From positions 310,001-374,000 of the forward strand of contig NZ_JAKVTW010000002.1 in assembly GCF_022489065.1 (NCBI RefSeq): DNA of 64,000 nucleotides. Reading direction: 5' to 3'. The position numbers and the translations under genes were made by a program. Origin of the DNA: Vreelandella neptunia (GTDB lineage Bacteria > Pseudomonadota > Gammaproteobacteria > Pseudomonadales > Halomonadaceae). Positions 16,323 to 24,458 of this stretch are shown piece after piece (within the stretch, counting starts at the first letter, position 1; every line of letters begins with the position of its first letter). The notes below the pieces were generated by a model, which saw nothing but the letters and a program-made list of their open reading frames with translations, was not told the origin of the DNA and made no database searches.

Positions 16323-16976
16323 ATGCAAAAGGTAAGAATTGACCTAGTATCCGATGTGGCCTGCCCGTGGTGCGCGATCGGCTACCGGCGCTTGGAGCAA
16401 GCGTTAGAGACACTCAATGGCGAGATCGACGTCGAGCTGGTCTGGCAGCCTTTTGAGCTGAACCGCGATATGCCGCCTGAGGGCGAGCCGATCCTGGAGC
16501 ATTTGTGCCGCAAGTACGGCAAGGATGCTGCCAGCATGGAGCAGTCTCAGCGCGAGATTATGGCGGTGGCCGAAGAGCTTGGGCTGAATTTCCGTGGTGC
16601 CCTGGAGCGTCGGGCGAACAATACCTTCGCTGCTCACCGCGTGCTGGCGTGGGCCGGAACGCAACACCAAGAGACAGCCCTGCAGCTGGCACTGTTCGAG
16701 GCCTATTTCGGTGAGGCGAAAAACCCCGCCGATCCACAGGTTCTGCGGGAGAAGGCCATTGAGGTTGGGCTTGACGGTGATACCGCCGAGGCCATCGCCC
16801 GCTCCGATCAGTATGCAGACGAAGTGCGCGCGGCAGAGCAGCGATTCATGGAGGCAGGGGTAAACGCCGTACCGGCATTTATTCTCGATGGACGTTACCT
16901 GATTTCGGGCGCTCAGCCCGCTGATGTGTTGGTCGATGCGCTTCGTCAGGTGGCCGAGGAAAACGCTAGCCGCTAA
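16323..16976 (+). CDS. DsbA family oxidoreductase, FrnE-like
   Basis: This 217-residue cytoplasmic thioredoxin-fold protein belongs to the DsbA/FrnE group. It shows DLVSDVACPWCAIGYRRLEQAL with the redox CPWC pair (Cys14, Cys17), the inserted helical domain, and the cis-Pro region AVPAFILDGRYLISGAQ. There is no signal peptide. Such proteins act as thiol-disulfide isomerases, often linked to oxidative stress or polyketide biosynthesis. The start is the ATG after AAGGGGGAAGC; a TTG upstream (16296) has no good ribosome binding site. Confidence 0.88.
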   Translation: MQKVRIDLVSDVACPWCAIGYRRLEQALETLNGEIDVELVWQPFELNRDMPPEGEPILEHLCRKYGKDAASMEQSQREIMAVAEELGLNFRGALERRANNTFAAHRVLAWAGTQHQETALQLALFEAYFGEAKNPADPQVLREKAIEVGLDGDTAEAIARSDQYADEVRAAEQRFMEAGVNAVPAFILDGRYLISGAQPADVLVDALRQVAEENASR

Positions 16977-16990
16977 CGTTCCGCCGCTCT

Positions 16991-17074
16991 TTAATGATCA
17001 CCGAGCAGGTCAGTCGCGGCAATAGCCTTCACCTGATTTCACTACCAGAAAGTTTTGCTTTTCCATCAGCCACT
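16991..17074 (-). pseudogene. Relic of the lipoprotein gene 3' end
   Basis: These roughly 84 bases align with the 3' end of the lipoprotein gene (15781-15864) in the same orientation, at about 80 per cent identity. On the minus strand it reads WLMEKQNFLVVKSGEGYCRD and a stop, against WLLEKEDCLVVATGEGYCRD. The conserved frame with amino-acid substitutions implies a divergent allele or paralogue of which only the tail remains. It lies just before ccdA. Confidence 0.78.
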
Positions 17075-17144
17075 AGAATAGCAAATTGATGTGCTATAAA
17101 TATGCGCATATAGTAAGTGCATTGTTATGTGCGAGGAGTGAATC

Positions 17145-17390
17145 ATGCAAGCCGCCGAAGTAACCAAATCCATGCGCAAGCCGACGAATCTATCGCTAGA
17201 TAGTGCTCTTCTAAAAGAGGCTAAGGCGCTGGGAATCAATGTTTCACGATCAGCAGAGGTAGGGATTGCGGAGGCGGTCAAGCTGCATAAGCAGAAGCAG
17301 TGGTTGGAGGATAATGCCACAGCCCTTGCAAGCTCGAATGCATACGTTGAAGCGAATGGATTGCCTCTTGCACGGCACCGTCAGTTCTAA
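17145..17390 (+). CDS. ccdA: CcdA-type antitoxin
   Basis: This 81-residue antitoxin has an N-terminal ribbon-helix-helix DNA-binding part (KPTNLSLDSALLKEAKALGINVSRSAE) and a C-terminal toxin-binding tail (WLEDNATALASSNAYVEANGLPL), the CcdA pattern. A GAGGAG ribosome binding site precedes the ATG. Its last base overlaps the first base of ccdB, so synthesis is coupled. It should repress its own promoter together with CcdB. Confidence 0.92.
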   Translation: MQAAEVTKSMRKPTNLSLDSALLKEAKALGINVSRSAEVGIAEAVKLHKQKQWLEDNATALASSNAYVEANGLPLARHRQF

Positions 17391-17689
17391 TGGCCCGTTT
17401 CGATATCTTTGAAAATAAGGGTGGGGATGGCTATCTGCTGGATGTTCAGACTGATCTTCTCAGTGGCTTGAACACTCGAGTGGTCGTGCCACTGCTGCCC
17501 AAATCCTTGGCACCGTCTCCTGCTCAGAGGCTAAACCCGGTGTTCAACATCAAGGGCCAAGAGGTTGTTATGGCGACTCAGTACATGGCTGCTGTGCCTG
17601 AAAGCGAATTGCGTTTGATTGCAGGTAGCCTTGCTGAGCAGCAAGACGAAATTTCTGCGGCGTTGGATATGCTGTTTTTGGGATTTTAA
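17390..17689 (+). CDS. ccdB: CcdB-type toxin
   Basis: This 99-residue CcdB toxin has MARFDIFENKGGDGYLLDVQTDLL at the start, VVVPLLP in the middle and AALDMLFLGF at the end. CcdB of plasmid F poisons DNA gyrase, and its C-terminal Trp-Gly-Ile is important for that. Here the matching end reads Leu-Gly-Phe, so the Trp is absent and gyrase poisoning may be changed or weak. The gene is complete, in the standard antitoxin-toxin order. Confidence 0.92.
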   Translation: MARFDIFENKGGDGYLLDVQTDLLSGLNTRVVVPLLPKSLAPSPAQRLNPVFNIKGQEVVMATQYMAAVPESELRLIAGSLAEQQDEISAALDMLFLGF

Positions 17690-17731
17690 GGTTGAGCTTG
17701 TCGGAAGGCTCTCGGGCGTACCCTGGAAAGC
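17685..17731 (+). pseudogene. HigA scrap
   Basis: Directly after ccdB, a 45-base stretch reads, with one frameshift, LRLS...ALGRTLES. It resembles the C-terminal part of HigA (LRLSRVLGRTPES in the orphan higA), and 17708-17730 matches 11762-11784 at about 19 of 23 bases. It is too short to be certain. Confidence 0.4.
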
Positions 17732-17758
17732 AACCAAAGCCTATTTGGAACGTTCAAA

Positions 17759-17941
17759 ATGAGTCGATTAAATAAAGAAGAGCAGGATATTCTGGACGCA
17801 TTTGATTCGGGAGAGTTGCAGCGAGCAACAGATGTTGAGTACACGAATACAAGGCATCAGCAGTATGCTGAGGCGATGCTCAAGAAAGATGCCAGCGACC
17901 AGCGCGCTAACGGCCCACACCCTTTAATCTGCTGCGACTGA
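17759..17941 (+). pseudogene. Truncated antitoxin
   Basis: A 60-codon frame starts like a known group of CopG/RelB-like antitoxins (KEEQDILDAFDSGELQRATDVEY...YAEAMLKKD). After residue 43 it changes into unrelated residues and stops. The expected DNA-binding C-terminal half (about 40 more residues, beginning like RINIRIS) is missing, and no toxin gene adjoins it. It is best regarded as a broken antitoxin gene. Confidence 0.55.
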
Positions 17942-17987
17942 GTGGGCTATCCGATATATTGCTAGTGGCAATGTATCGGAGGCAGAC

Positions 17988-18737
17988 ATGGTTGATTTCG
18001 CATCCCTGCTAATAGTGGCGGGCACATTCTTGATTGCGGGAAGCGTCAAGGGCGTCATTGGCCTTGGACTCCCGCCAGTTAGCCTAGCGCTGCTTACCGT
18101 CGCGCTGGATCTGCCAACGGCCATGGCGCTAATGCTTATTCCCTCATTTGTTACGAACATTTGGCAGTCAACGGTGGGCGGAAACGCAAGAGCCATCTTG
18201 GCTCGCATTTGGCCATTCCTGGCGATGGCGACTCTTACTGTCTGGATTGGTGCGGCCGCACTGACTCGCGTCAATCTCACGTATCTGACGGCGCTTCTGG
18301 GCAGTTTGCTGATTATTTACGCTGTCGTGAACCTGGCCGGGGTCAAGATTGTTGTACCCAGCCGCCATGAGGTTTGGGCAGGGCCGTTAATCGGCTCGGC
18401 GAATGGGGTGCTTACCGGGATGACGGGGTCATTTGCGGTGCCGGGCGTGATGTTTCTTCAGGCCATTGGCCTTCCGAAGAATATGCTGATTCAAGCGATG
18501 GGCATGCTATTTATGGTTTCCACGGTGGCTCTCGCGGCGGCATTGCAACAAGCCAATTTCTTGACACTCCAAACGGGCGTAATGTCGGCAGTGGCGGTGC
18601 TGCCCGCGCTCGCTGGTATGGTTATTGGCCAGCGAATTAGAGAACGCTTATCCGAGCAAATGTTCCGCAAGGTGTTCTTCATTTCACTTCTGATTCTGGG
18701 TGCTTACATTATTGTTAATACTCTTCAGAAGCTTTAA
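17988..18737 (+). CDS. TauE/SafE family membrane permease
   Basis: This 249-residue protein of the TauE/SafE (sulfite exporter) family has about eight hydrophobic segments and the repeated family motif: GSVKGVIGLGLPPVSLALL in the first half and GSANGVLTGMTGSFAVPGVMFLQAIGL in the second. These proteins move small anions such as sulfite or sulfonates across the inner membrane; the substrate is not evident. It is monocistronic and ends at a hairpin shared with the opposite gene. Confidence 0.88.
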   Translation: MVDFASLLIVAGTFLIAGSVKGVIGLGLPPVSLALLTVALDLPTAMALMLIPSFVTNIWQSTVGGNARAILARIWPFLAMATLTVWIGAAALTRVNLTYLTALLGSLLIIYAVVNLAGVKIVVPSRHEVWAGPLIGSANGVLTGMTGSFAVPGVMFLQAIGLPKNMLIQAMGMLFMVSTVALAAALQQANFLTLQTGVMSAVAVLPALAGMVIGQRIRERLSEQMFRKVFFISLLILGAYIIVNTLQKL

Positions 18738-18793
18738 GTGCCTTTCAAAACCAATAGTGGGCGCACTAAGTGGTTAAGACGACATCAGAGTCG

Positions 18794-18822
18794 AGCGCTG
18801 GCTTTTACCTAAAGCCAGCGCT
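18794..18822. terminator. Hairpin between convergent genes
   Basis: AGCGCTGGCTTT and AAAGCCAGCGCT form a perfect 12-base stem with a 5-base loop, placed between the TauE-type gene and the MetX-like gene that face each other. There is no long T run, so termination strength is uncertain, but symmetry and position suit a bidirectional terminator. Confidence 0.6.
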
Positions 18823-18831
18823 GAATATCAC

Positions 18832-20028
18832 TTAACGCAAAAACGCCCGCAACGTATCACTCGCCTGGTCAATGGATAACACACCATCCAAATGGCCTCG
18901 ATTGCCTTCCAGGGTTTCAATCGTCACGTCGGTGCCGTCTGCTTCAATCAACTCGGCGGTGCGGCGCACGCCTTGAGGTGCGAAGACGAGATCGTTTTCG
19001 CTATACAGCATCAGAGTCGGTGCTTCGATGGCGGCAAGTCCTGCCTCTAGCGAATCGCCGTGGCCCGCCATAAAGGTTTGGTTGGCACGCACCAGATAGA
19101 GCAGGTGGTTGGCATCGGAGGTGGCAGCACGGGCGGCGGCGACGTCATCCAGCGTTTGTTCAATCGCGTAGCGGGCGTTGATATCCTGCGCGGGGTCGCG
19201 CGCTTCGTCGGCCCAGTCGCGATTAAACGTCTCGTTGGCCCACTGCCAGTGGTTGGCGTTGAGCGTCACCAGCTTCAGCGCTTCTTTTAGCCCGTCGGTA
19301 GGCGGTTCGCCGTCGTAGTAGTTACCTTCGTTCCAGTTGGCATCCAGTCGAATCGGCGCTGCCCAGGCGCTTAGGGTTGCCAGCAGCCATGGGTCGGCAA
19401 CGCCGCCGCCAATCACTGAGATTAGCCGTTCGACTCGGTCAGGGTAGGCACTGGCCCACTCGATGGCCTGTAGCGCGCCCATTGAAGCACCCATCACCGC
19501 ATGCAGCGATTCAATGCCTTGGCTCTCCAGTAGCTCGCGCTGTACCTCGACAAAGTCGCGGATGGTAACGACCGGGAAGTCCATGCCCCAAGGCTCACCG
19601 GTATCAGGGTTGAGGGAAGCGGGCCCAGTGGTGATGACATTGGGGTCATTGGCACCGAGATTGACCAGCGTATCCGAGGAGAGAATGTAGTACTCATCGG
19701 TATCCAGCGGTTTGCCGGGGCCAATGATCGTATCCCAGAAGCCGGTCGGCTGCCCATCTGCCTCATAGCGGCCTGCTGCATGGCTGGTGCCCGAGAAGAA
19801 GTGGGTAATCAGAATAACGTTATCGCGGGCGTCGTTGAGCTCGCCGTAGGCTTCCCAACCCACCGTGACGTTGGGAATCGTCTCGCCGCCTTGGGTAGTG
19901 AAGCTGTCCATTTCGAAGGTCTGCTTCTCAACGACGCCATCCCAAGCCCAAAGGGGTGACGCCAACAGTAGGCCTAGACTGGTTAACGAGGCGACCGTCA
20001 CGAGCACGAGTGGTTGCTTGCGTCGCAT
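18832..20028 (-). CDS. Secreted MetX-like alpha/beta hydrolase
   Basis: This 398-residue alpha/beta-hydrolase resembles homoserine O-acetyltransferase (MetX) in its core: LITHFFSGTSHAAGRY, GFWDTIIGPGKPLDTDEYYILSSDTLVNLG, and the nucleophile elbow AVMGASMGALQAIEWA (Ser182). An acid in LYSENDLVFAP and a His in GNRGHLDG complete the triad. Unlike MetX it begins with a signal peptide (Arg/Lys start, hydrophobic 7-24, cleavage near SPLWAWD), so it is probably periplasmic or secreted and not a methionine enzyme. The reaction is unknown; a hydrolase or esterase role is likely. It stands alone. Confidence 0.82.
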   Translation of the reverse strand: MRRKQPLVLVTVASLTSLGLLLASPLWAWDGVVEKQTFEMDSFTTQGGETIPNVTVGWEAYGELNDARDNVILITHFFSGTSHAAGRYEADGQPTGFWDTIIGPGKPLDTDEYYILSSDTLVNLGANDPNVITTGPASLNPDTGEPWGMDFPVVTIRDFVEVQRELLESQGIESLHAVMGASMGALQAIEWASAYPDRVERLISVIGGGVADPWLLATLSAWAAPIRLDANWNEGNYYDGEPPTDGLKEALKLVTLNANHWQWANETFNRDWADEARDPAQDINARYAIEQTLDDVAAARAATSDANHLLYLVRANQTFMAGHGDSLEAGLAAIEAPTLMLYSENDLVFAPQGVRRTAELIEADGTDVTIETLEGNRGHLDGVLSIDQASDTLRAFLR

Positions 20029-20223
20029 GCGCTTTCCTTTTTTGAGGGGGTATTATGATTGTTTTAGGGCTGCTGATCGCAGCCATCTCCTCAGCATAGT
20101 CAGGGTTAGATGATTTTTGAACGGATTTTGCCCATTGGCCTGCTGCATTAGCATTTAGCACCGGTTAGCATTTCAAGTCTTAAAAGGAGCAAGTGGTTAA
20201 TAACGCTCACAGAAGGAGATACT

Positions 20224-20298
20224 GTGAATCATATGCTGCTTTTCACCACCCTGATAATGCAGTTATTTGCTCAAGGCAAGCATCATAAGAGTCAATAG
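20224..20298 (+). CDS. Possible 24-residue small protein
   Basis: A GTG start lies 5 bases after a strong AAGGAG and opens a 24-codon frame (MNHMLLFTTLIMQLFAQGKH...) with a hydrophobic N-terminal half, ending in TAG. It lies in a 290-base gap that otherwise holds no gene. Only the ribosome binding site and hydrophobic character support it. Confidence 0.28.
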   Translation: MNHMLLFTTLIMQLFAQGKHHKSQ

Positions 20299-20320
20299 AG
20301 CGATGGTTGTCAGCAGGCTA

Positions 20321-21580
20321 CTAGGCTTGGTCTGTGGAAAGCGTTGCCGTCTGGAAAGCGTGTTCATTCACCCATTTCGCCAAATCACCCAGCGCCTTCA
20401 TGGCACCTGTCTTGGTGTATTCATAAGGCCAAGCACTTAAAACTAACCAGCGGCCCTTAGTTTCGTACCAAGTATCATGACCATTGCCATCTTTGTAACC
20501 ACCATCTCTATACCAAGTGCAGCCCGACTGTTTGGTGATAGGAGTTACTTTAAGAAATGCCTGTTCGAGTTCTTTCAGCCAAGGGTCACTGCTTTTCTGA
20601 CTTTCCAGATATGCTCGAATCTCGAAACCTATACTTTCATCGCCTTCCGATTCTGATGAAGGATAATAAACAAGACATATTTGAGAGCCTCCAGTGTTAC
20701 TCCAAGCGCTTGGGAAAAAACGCCATACTCTCGTCTGTTCATTCAAAATATCCGGCTTATTCTTGGTGTGGATATCAGTGACCGCTCTCTGCAAAGCAGA
20801 AGCAATATGGCTTTTCCCTTCCGCCATCAACTCTTGGTCGAGTTGTTTCAGACGCTGAGATGCTTCGTATAAGTCATGGAAATGCTTTAACGAAAACTCC
20901 AGATCCTCTTTCGTCATAGTCTTCTCTTCCGTGGGTTGGGCGATAGAGGTGAGGTGCTGCAGGAATTCCTGATAGAAGATTTGCCATTTCGTCTGATCAG
21001 AGGGCGCTACATCTTCCCCATACAGTGCATAAGCCGAGGCTATTAGTTCCGAGTAGGATAGCGTCGGCCAGCCTGCTTTTTTAGCGGGTGCCCAAATGCT
21101 TTCCTTAGAGTCATCCGGACATAAAACACATTTGTAGGCTTTAACCGCATAGCTGTTCAGTAAGCTGTCGTAGGCATCAAATGGGTTATTCTCTGCCGAA
21201 GCCCATACTTTATGTTCAATGCCCAATACGAAATCGTTTCCCGAGATTACTAAGTCCAAGCGCTTGGTCGATTCGCTTTCGATATTCCAGCTCCCTGCTT
21301 CCCGTTCGGTAGTAACTGCTTCCCAGTCGACTCGCTGTAGATGATCATTATCGAGTCGCTCTTTACGAACGAGAGCATGCAAAACGGCCTTGGCTAACCA
21401 GTGAGGCGCACCGGGATAACCGCCCATAAAGAATGCCATTAAGTCGGATAGTCGATTCTCATGCTGACCAGGCCCTACAACCGAAAACAAATTGGGTGTC
21501 AGGGGTGCCGGTTTGGGTAGCAGTGCCAGCTTCTCGAAAAACCGCTCCAACGCTGCCAAATCAGTCGATTCTGAATACAT
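20321..21580 (-). CDS. PD-(D/E)XK nuclease-like protein
   Basis: This 419-residue protein has an N-terminal PD-(D/E)XK nuclease-like core of the PDDEXK_4 kind. An early GPGQHENRLSDLMAFFM helix is followed by KRLDLVISGNDFVLGIEHKVWA, where the Asp of RLDLV and Glu-x-Lys of IEHK fit the catalytic D...ExK pattern. Next comes a conserved-looking NPFDAYDSLLNSY...VLCPDDS segment. Residues 230-419 form a second domain of unknown role rich in Trp and Tyr. Such solitary proteins are common near defence genes. It is 9 bases from the Ubi hydroxylase stop but composition and function differ, so linkage is probably incidental. Confidence 0.68.
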   Translation of the reverse strand: MYSESTDLAALERFFEKLALLPKPAPLTPNLFSVVGPGQHENRLSDLMAFFMGGYPGAPHWLAKAVLHALVRKERLDNDHLQRVDWEAVTTEREAGSWNIESESTKRLDLVISGNDFVLGIEHKVWASAENNPFDAYDSLLNSYAVKAYKCVLCPDDSKESIWAPAKKAGWPTLSYSELIASAYALYGEDVAPSDQTKWQIFYQEFLQHLTSIAQPTEEKTMTKEDLEFSLKHFHDLYEASQRLKQLDQELMAEGKSHIASALQRAVTDIHTKNKPDILNEQTRVWRFFPSAWSNTGGSQICLVYYPSSESEGDESIGFEIRAYLESQKSSDPWLKELEQAFLKVTPITKQSGCTWYRDGGYKDGNGHDTWYETKGRWLVLSAWPYEYTKTGAMKALGDLAKWVNEHAFQTATLSTDQA

Positions 21581-21589
21581 TAATGAATC

Positions 21590-22789
21590 CTAATGGAATT
21601 TAAACGGATTCAAACCGTTGGCTTGCTGCATCATCATGCGTTTGGCGAACGGGAAGCGCTCGGCAATTTGCAGGCTTAAATCGCCTAGCTGGCGCAGCGG
21701 CTTGGCACCGGTAAACAGGTGATGAAAGCTGTCGGTGGCAGCGATCATGGCCTGGTTGGCGACGCGGCGCTGGCACTCGAAGCGGAGTAGGTCAATTGGG
21801 TCACCTGGGTCGCGACCTTTGACGATGATCTCGGCCAGGGTATCGGCGTCGTGCAGGCCGATATTTAACCCTTGGCCTGCCAGTGGATGCACCACATGGG
21901 CGGCATCACCAATCAGTGCCAAGCGTTTGCCGATATAGCGCTGGGCGTGCTGGCGCTTGATGGGAAAGCTGGCCCGCGCCACGATGCGAGTGATTTTGCC
22001 CAGGCGCTTGGGGAAGGCCATTTCGATGGCCGTTTTCAGTGCGTCATCGTCCAGCTGTTCGCGGGCTTTGGTTGTTTCGTCGCGGTCATACCACACCAGG
22101 GAAGCGCGCTGGCCGGGCAGCGGCAGCATGGCCAGCGGGCCGGTAGTGGTAAAGACCTGCCAACTGACGTCCTGCTGGGGCAGTTCGGTTTCCACGTTAA
22201 TGATCATCGCCCGCTGATGGTAGTCATAGCGGGTCACGCTAATGCCGGCCAGCGAACGCAGCGTCGATGTTGCCCCGTCGGCGCCGACAATCAGGCGGGC
22301 GCTTAGGGTTTTGCCGTTATCCAGTTCCAGTAGGCGGCTGTTCGTCGCCGAGACGGTACTTAACGGCGCGCACTGGGTGTAGCAGGTGACGCTGGGCAGC
22401 TGTTCTATGCGTTGCCATAGCGCATACTGCAGGGTGCGATTTTCGATAAAGATGCCGAAGTCTTCCATGCCGCTATCTTCAGCGGAGAACAGCGAGTGGC
22501 CGGTGCCGTCCTGGTTGGAAACATCGATATGGCGAAACGGGCAGCTACGCTCTTCCGGCAGAGTGGTGCCGCTTGCCTTGATAAATGCCAGCGAGCGCGC
22601 ATTGAGCGATGAGATGCGCAGGTCATAATCGCCGCTGGGTGGGGTGGGGGCATCGCCCTGTTCCACCAGCCCGACAGAAAAGCCGGTTTGGCCCAAGCGC
22701 GCTGCCAGCGCGGCGCCGACCATACCGCCGCCGACAATGATGACATCATGGTCGTGCTGCCCAGAACGTTGCTCAGACTGTTGCATCAT
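21590..22789 (-). CDS. FAD-dependent ubiquinone biosynthesis hydroxylase (UbiH/UbiF/VisC/COQ6 family)
   Basis: This 399-residue flavoprotein monooxygenase hydroxylates the ring of a ubiquinone precursor. It shows the Rossmann VIIVGGGMVGAALAARLG near residues 16-33, the second FAD motif LALIGDAAHVVHPLAGQGLN, and DADTLAEI. Length and motifs fit the UbiH/UbiF/UbiI group; which ring carbon it hydroxylates cannot be told. It is divergent from the Sir2 deacetylase gene with a short gap. Adjacent Met codons leave the exact start uncertain by one residue. Confidence 0.88.
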   Translation of the reverse strand: MMQQSEQRSGQHDHDVIIVGGGMVGAALAARLGQTGFSVGLVEQGDAPTPPSGDYDLRISSLNARSLAFIKASGTTLPEERSCPFRHIDVSNQDGTGHSLFSAEDSGMEDFGIFIENRTLQYALWQRIEQLPSVTCYTQCAPLSTVSATNSRLLELDNGKTLSARLIVGADGATSTLRSLAGISVTRYDYHQRAMIINVETELPQQDVSWQVFTTTGPLAMLPLPGQRASLVWYDRDETTKAREQLDDDALKTAIEMAFPKRLGKITRIVARASFPIKRQHAQRYIGKRLALIGDAAHVVHPLAGQGLNIGLHDADTLAEIIVKGRDPGDPIDLLRFECQRRVANQAMIAATDSFHHLFTGAKPLRQLGDLSLQIAERFPFAKRMMMQQANGLNPFKFH

Positions 22790-22884
22790 ATGCTCCTTAA
22801 AATGAGGTGCCGTTGTGCATTGCGCAGGCGTTGGTTGTCATACAGTATCGTTGAGTTTGAGCAAGATTGCCTAGAGGTGAACGA

Positions 22885-23742
22885 TTGACGCAGGCCGTGG
22901 AAATAGTAAATAGCGTTGCCCAGGCGGGTGAGGAGCTGGCAGCGTTTATTCAACAGCACCCCAAACTGTGGGTGATTACCGGTGCGGGCGTAAGTACCGA
23001 CAGCGGCATTCCGGACTATCGGGATGCGGATGGGCAGTGGAAGCGGCCGCCCCCGGTGCAGCATGGCGACTTCATGAGTTCTCATCACGTACGCCAGCGC
23101 TACTGGGCGCGGGCGCTGATTGGCTTTAGCGCTATGCGTGAAGCTCAGGCGAGTGGTGCGCACCGGGCACTGGCCGCACTGGAGTCGCGGGGCTATATCC
23201 AACAGCTGGTCACTCAAAACGTTGACCGCCTGCATCAGCGCGCTGGTTCCCGTCGGGTGATCGATCTGCATGGGCGGGCGGATATGGTGAAGTGCATGGT
23301 GTGCGACTACCAAATGATGCGCCACGCCATGCATGCCGAAATGGCGCGCATGAATCCGAGCTTTGCAAGCTTGCAGGCGGGACACGCTCCGGATGGCGAC
23401 GCCGATTTAGAGACTGACTTCAGCAGCTTCCGCATTTTCGACTGTCCGCGCTGTAGCGGCATCCTAAAACCTGACGTGGTGTTTTACGGCGATGTGGTGC
23501 CCGCCGAACGGCGACTGGCAGCGCAGGTCGCGCTGGCCGAGGCGGATGCGGTGCTGGCCGTGGGCACCTCGTTGATGGTGTTTTCCGGCTATCGCTTCTG
23601 CCGCGCCGCCCATGAGCGGGGCATGCCGCTGGCATCGCTCTCGCTCGGCGTCACCCGGGCGGATGCGCTGTTGACTCATCAGTGGCGTGCGCCATTAACA
23701 CCGGTGCTTGAACAGGCCGTGCGCTGTTTGCAGCCCTCTTGA
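22885..23742 (+). CDS. NAD-dependent protein deacetylase, Sir2 family
   Basis: This 285-residue sirtuin removes acyl groups from lysines using NAD+. Motifs are WVITGAGVSTDSGIPDYRDADG, TQNVDRLHQRAGS, IDLHGRADMVKCMVC with the catalytic His, a zinc site of two Cys pairs (CMVC and CPRC), KPDVVFYGD and AVGTSLMVFSGYRF. The start is a TTG after AGAGGTGA; a TTG 18 bases upstream is possible. The intact zinc site separates it from the defence SIR2 protein at 4360. It converges with the DNA glycosylase gene. Confidence 0.88.
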   Translation: MTQAVEIVNSVAQAGEELAAFIQQHPKLWVITGAGVSTDSGIPDYRDADGQWKRPPPVQHGDFMSSHHVRQRYWARALIGFSAMREAQASGAHRALAALESRGYIQQLVTQNVDRLHQRAGSRRVIDLHGRADMVKCMVCDYQMMRHAMHAEMARMNPSFASLQAGHAPDGDADLETDFSSFRIFDCPRCSGILKPDVVFYGDVVPAERRLAAQVALAEADAVLAVGTSLMVFSGYRFCRAAHERGMPLASLSLGVTRADALLTHQWRAPLTPVLEQAVRCLQPS

Positions 23743-23751
23743 ATAGTGCTA

Positions 23752-24375
23752 TTAGCGCGCTTTCGACACCCACGCATTATCTTCCAACCATAGCCGCCAT
23801 GGCGCATCCCGGTGCTCGGGCTGGGCGTAATCGATACCTACGCGTGGGCCGCTGACGATTGAGGCATCGTGGGTTGCTGCGCTAATCCACAGCTTGTCAC
23901 CCTGGGTCATATCATGGCCATATAGCGCTTTATCAATCGTTAAGGCACGCGTTAGCTTGCCGGGACCATTGCTGAGTTGTTTGCCCGTTGCCTGACGAAT
24001 AGCGCGCATGGCGGCCTCGTTGGCGGTGGGTTCTACCGCACGAATCAATACCGCGCAGGGCGAGCCTTCCGGCTCAGTCACTACGTTTAGCAACCAGTGC
24101 ATGCCGTAAACCAGATACACATAGGCGTGGCCAGCGCGGCCGAACATCGCTTCTGTGCGCGGTGAGCGGCGACGGTGGGCATGGCAGGCGGAGTCTTCCG
24201 CGCCGCAATAAGCCTCGGTTTCGACGATTCTTGCTGCCATCTGCTCGCCGTTATGCTCGCGCACCAGCCAGCAGCCGAGCATATCTCTCGCCACTTCAAG
24301 CGTGTCCCGATTATAGAAATCCCTTGGAAGTGGCATCAGTTCGCTGTTTTTAACATTTGGTATGTTTGGCAACAT
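23752..24375 (-). CDS. 3-methyladenine DNA glycosylase (MPG type)
   Basis: This 207-residue base-excision repair enzyme of the MPG/AAG family removes alkylated purines. It has the family pattern LPRDFYNRDTLEVARDMLGCWLVRE, then RIVETEAYCGAEDSACHA with the catalytic Glu, then GHAYVYLVYGMHWLLNVVTEPEGSPCAVLIRAVEP, and NGPGKLTRAL. The start could be at residue 14 (MPLPRDFY). It is divergent from selO and converges with the sirtuin gene. Confidence 0.9.
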   Translation of the reverse strand: MLPNIPNVKNSELMPLPRDFYNRDTLEVARDMLGCWLVREHNGEQMAARIVETEAYCGAEDSACHAHRRRSPRTEAMFGRAGHAYVYLVYGMHWLLNVVTEPEGSPCAVLIRAVEPTANEAAMRAIRQATGKQLSNGPGKLTRALTIDKALYGHDMTQGDKLWISAATHDASIVSGPRVGIDYAQPEHRDAPWRLWLEDNAWVSKAR

Positions 24376-24458
24376 CGCCTCGGCGTTTAGTTGAGTAGAA
24401 TGCTAGGGTATTAGCTAAGGATAGACATTAGTCATTGCCACTAAAAGCGGAGCCTATC

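Noticed and set aside
22885..23742. Second SIR2 gene as a defence protein
   Set aside because: It has the zinc-binding Cys pairs and length of a normal protein deacetylase and sits among housekeeping genes.
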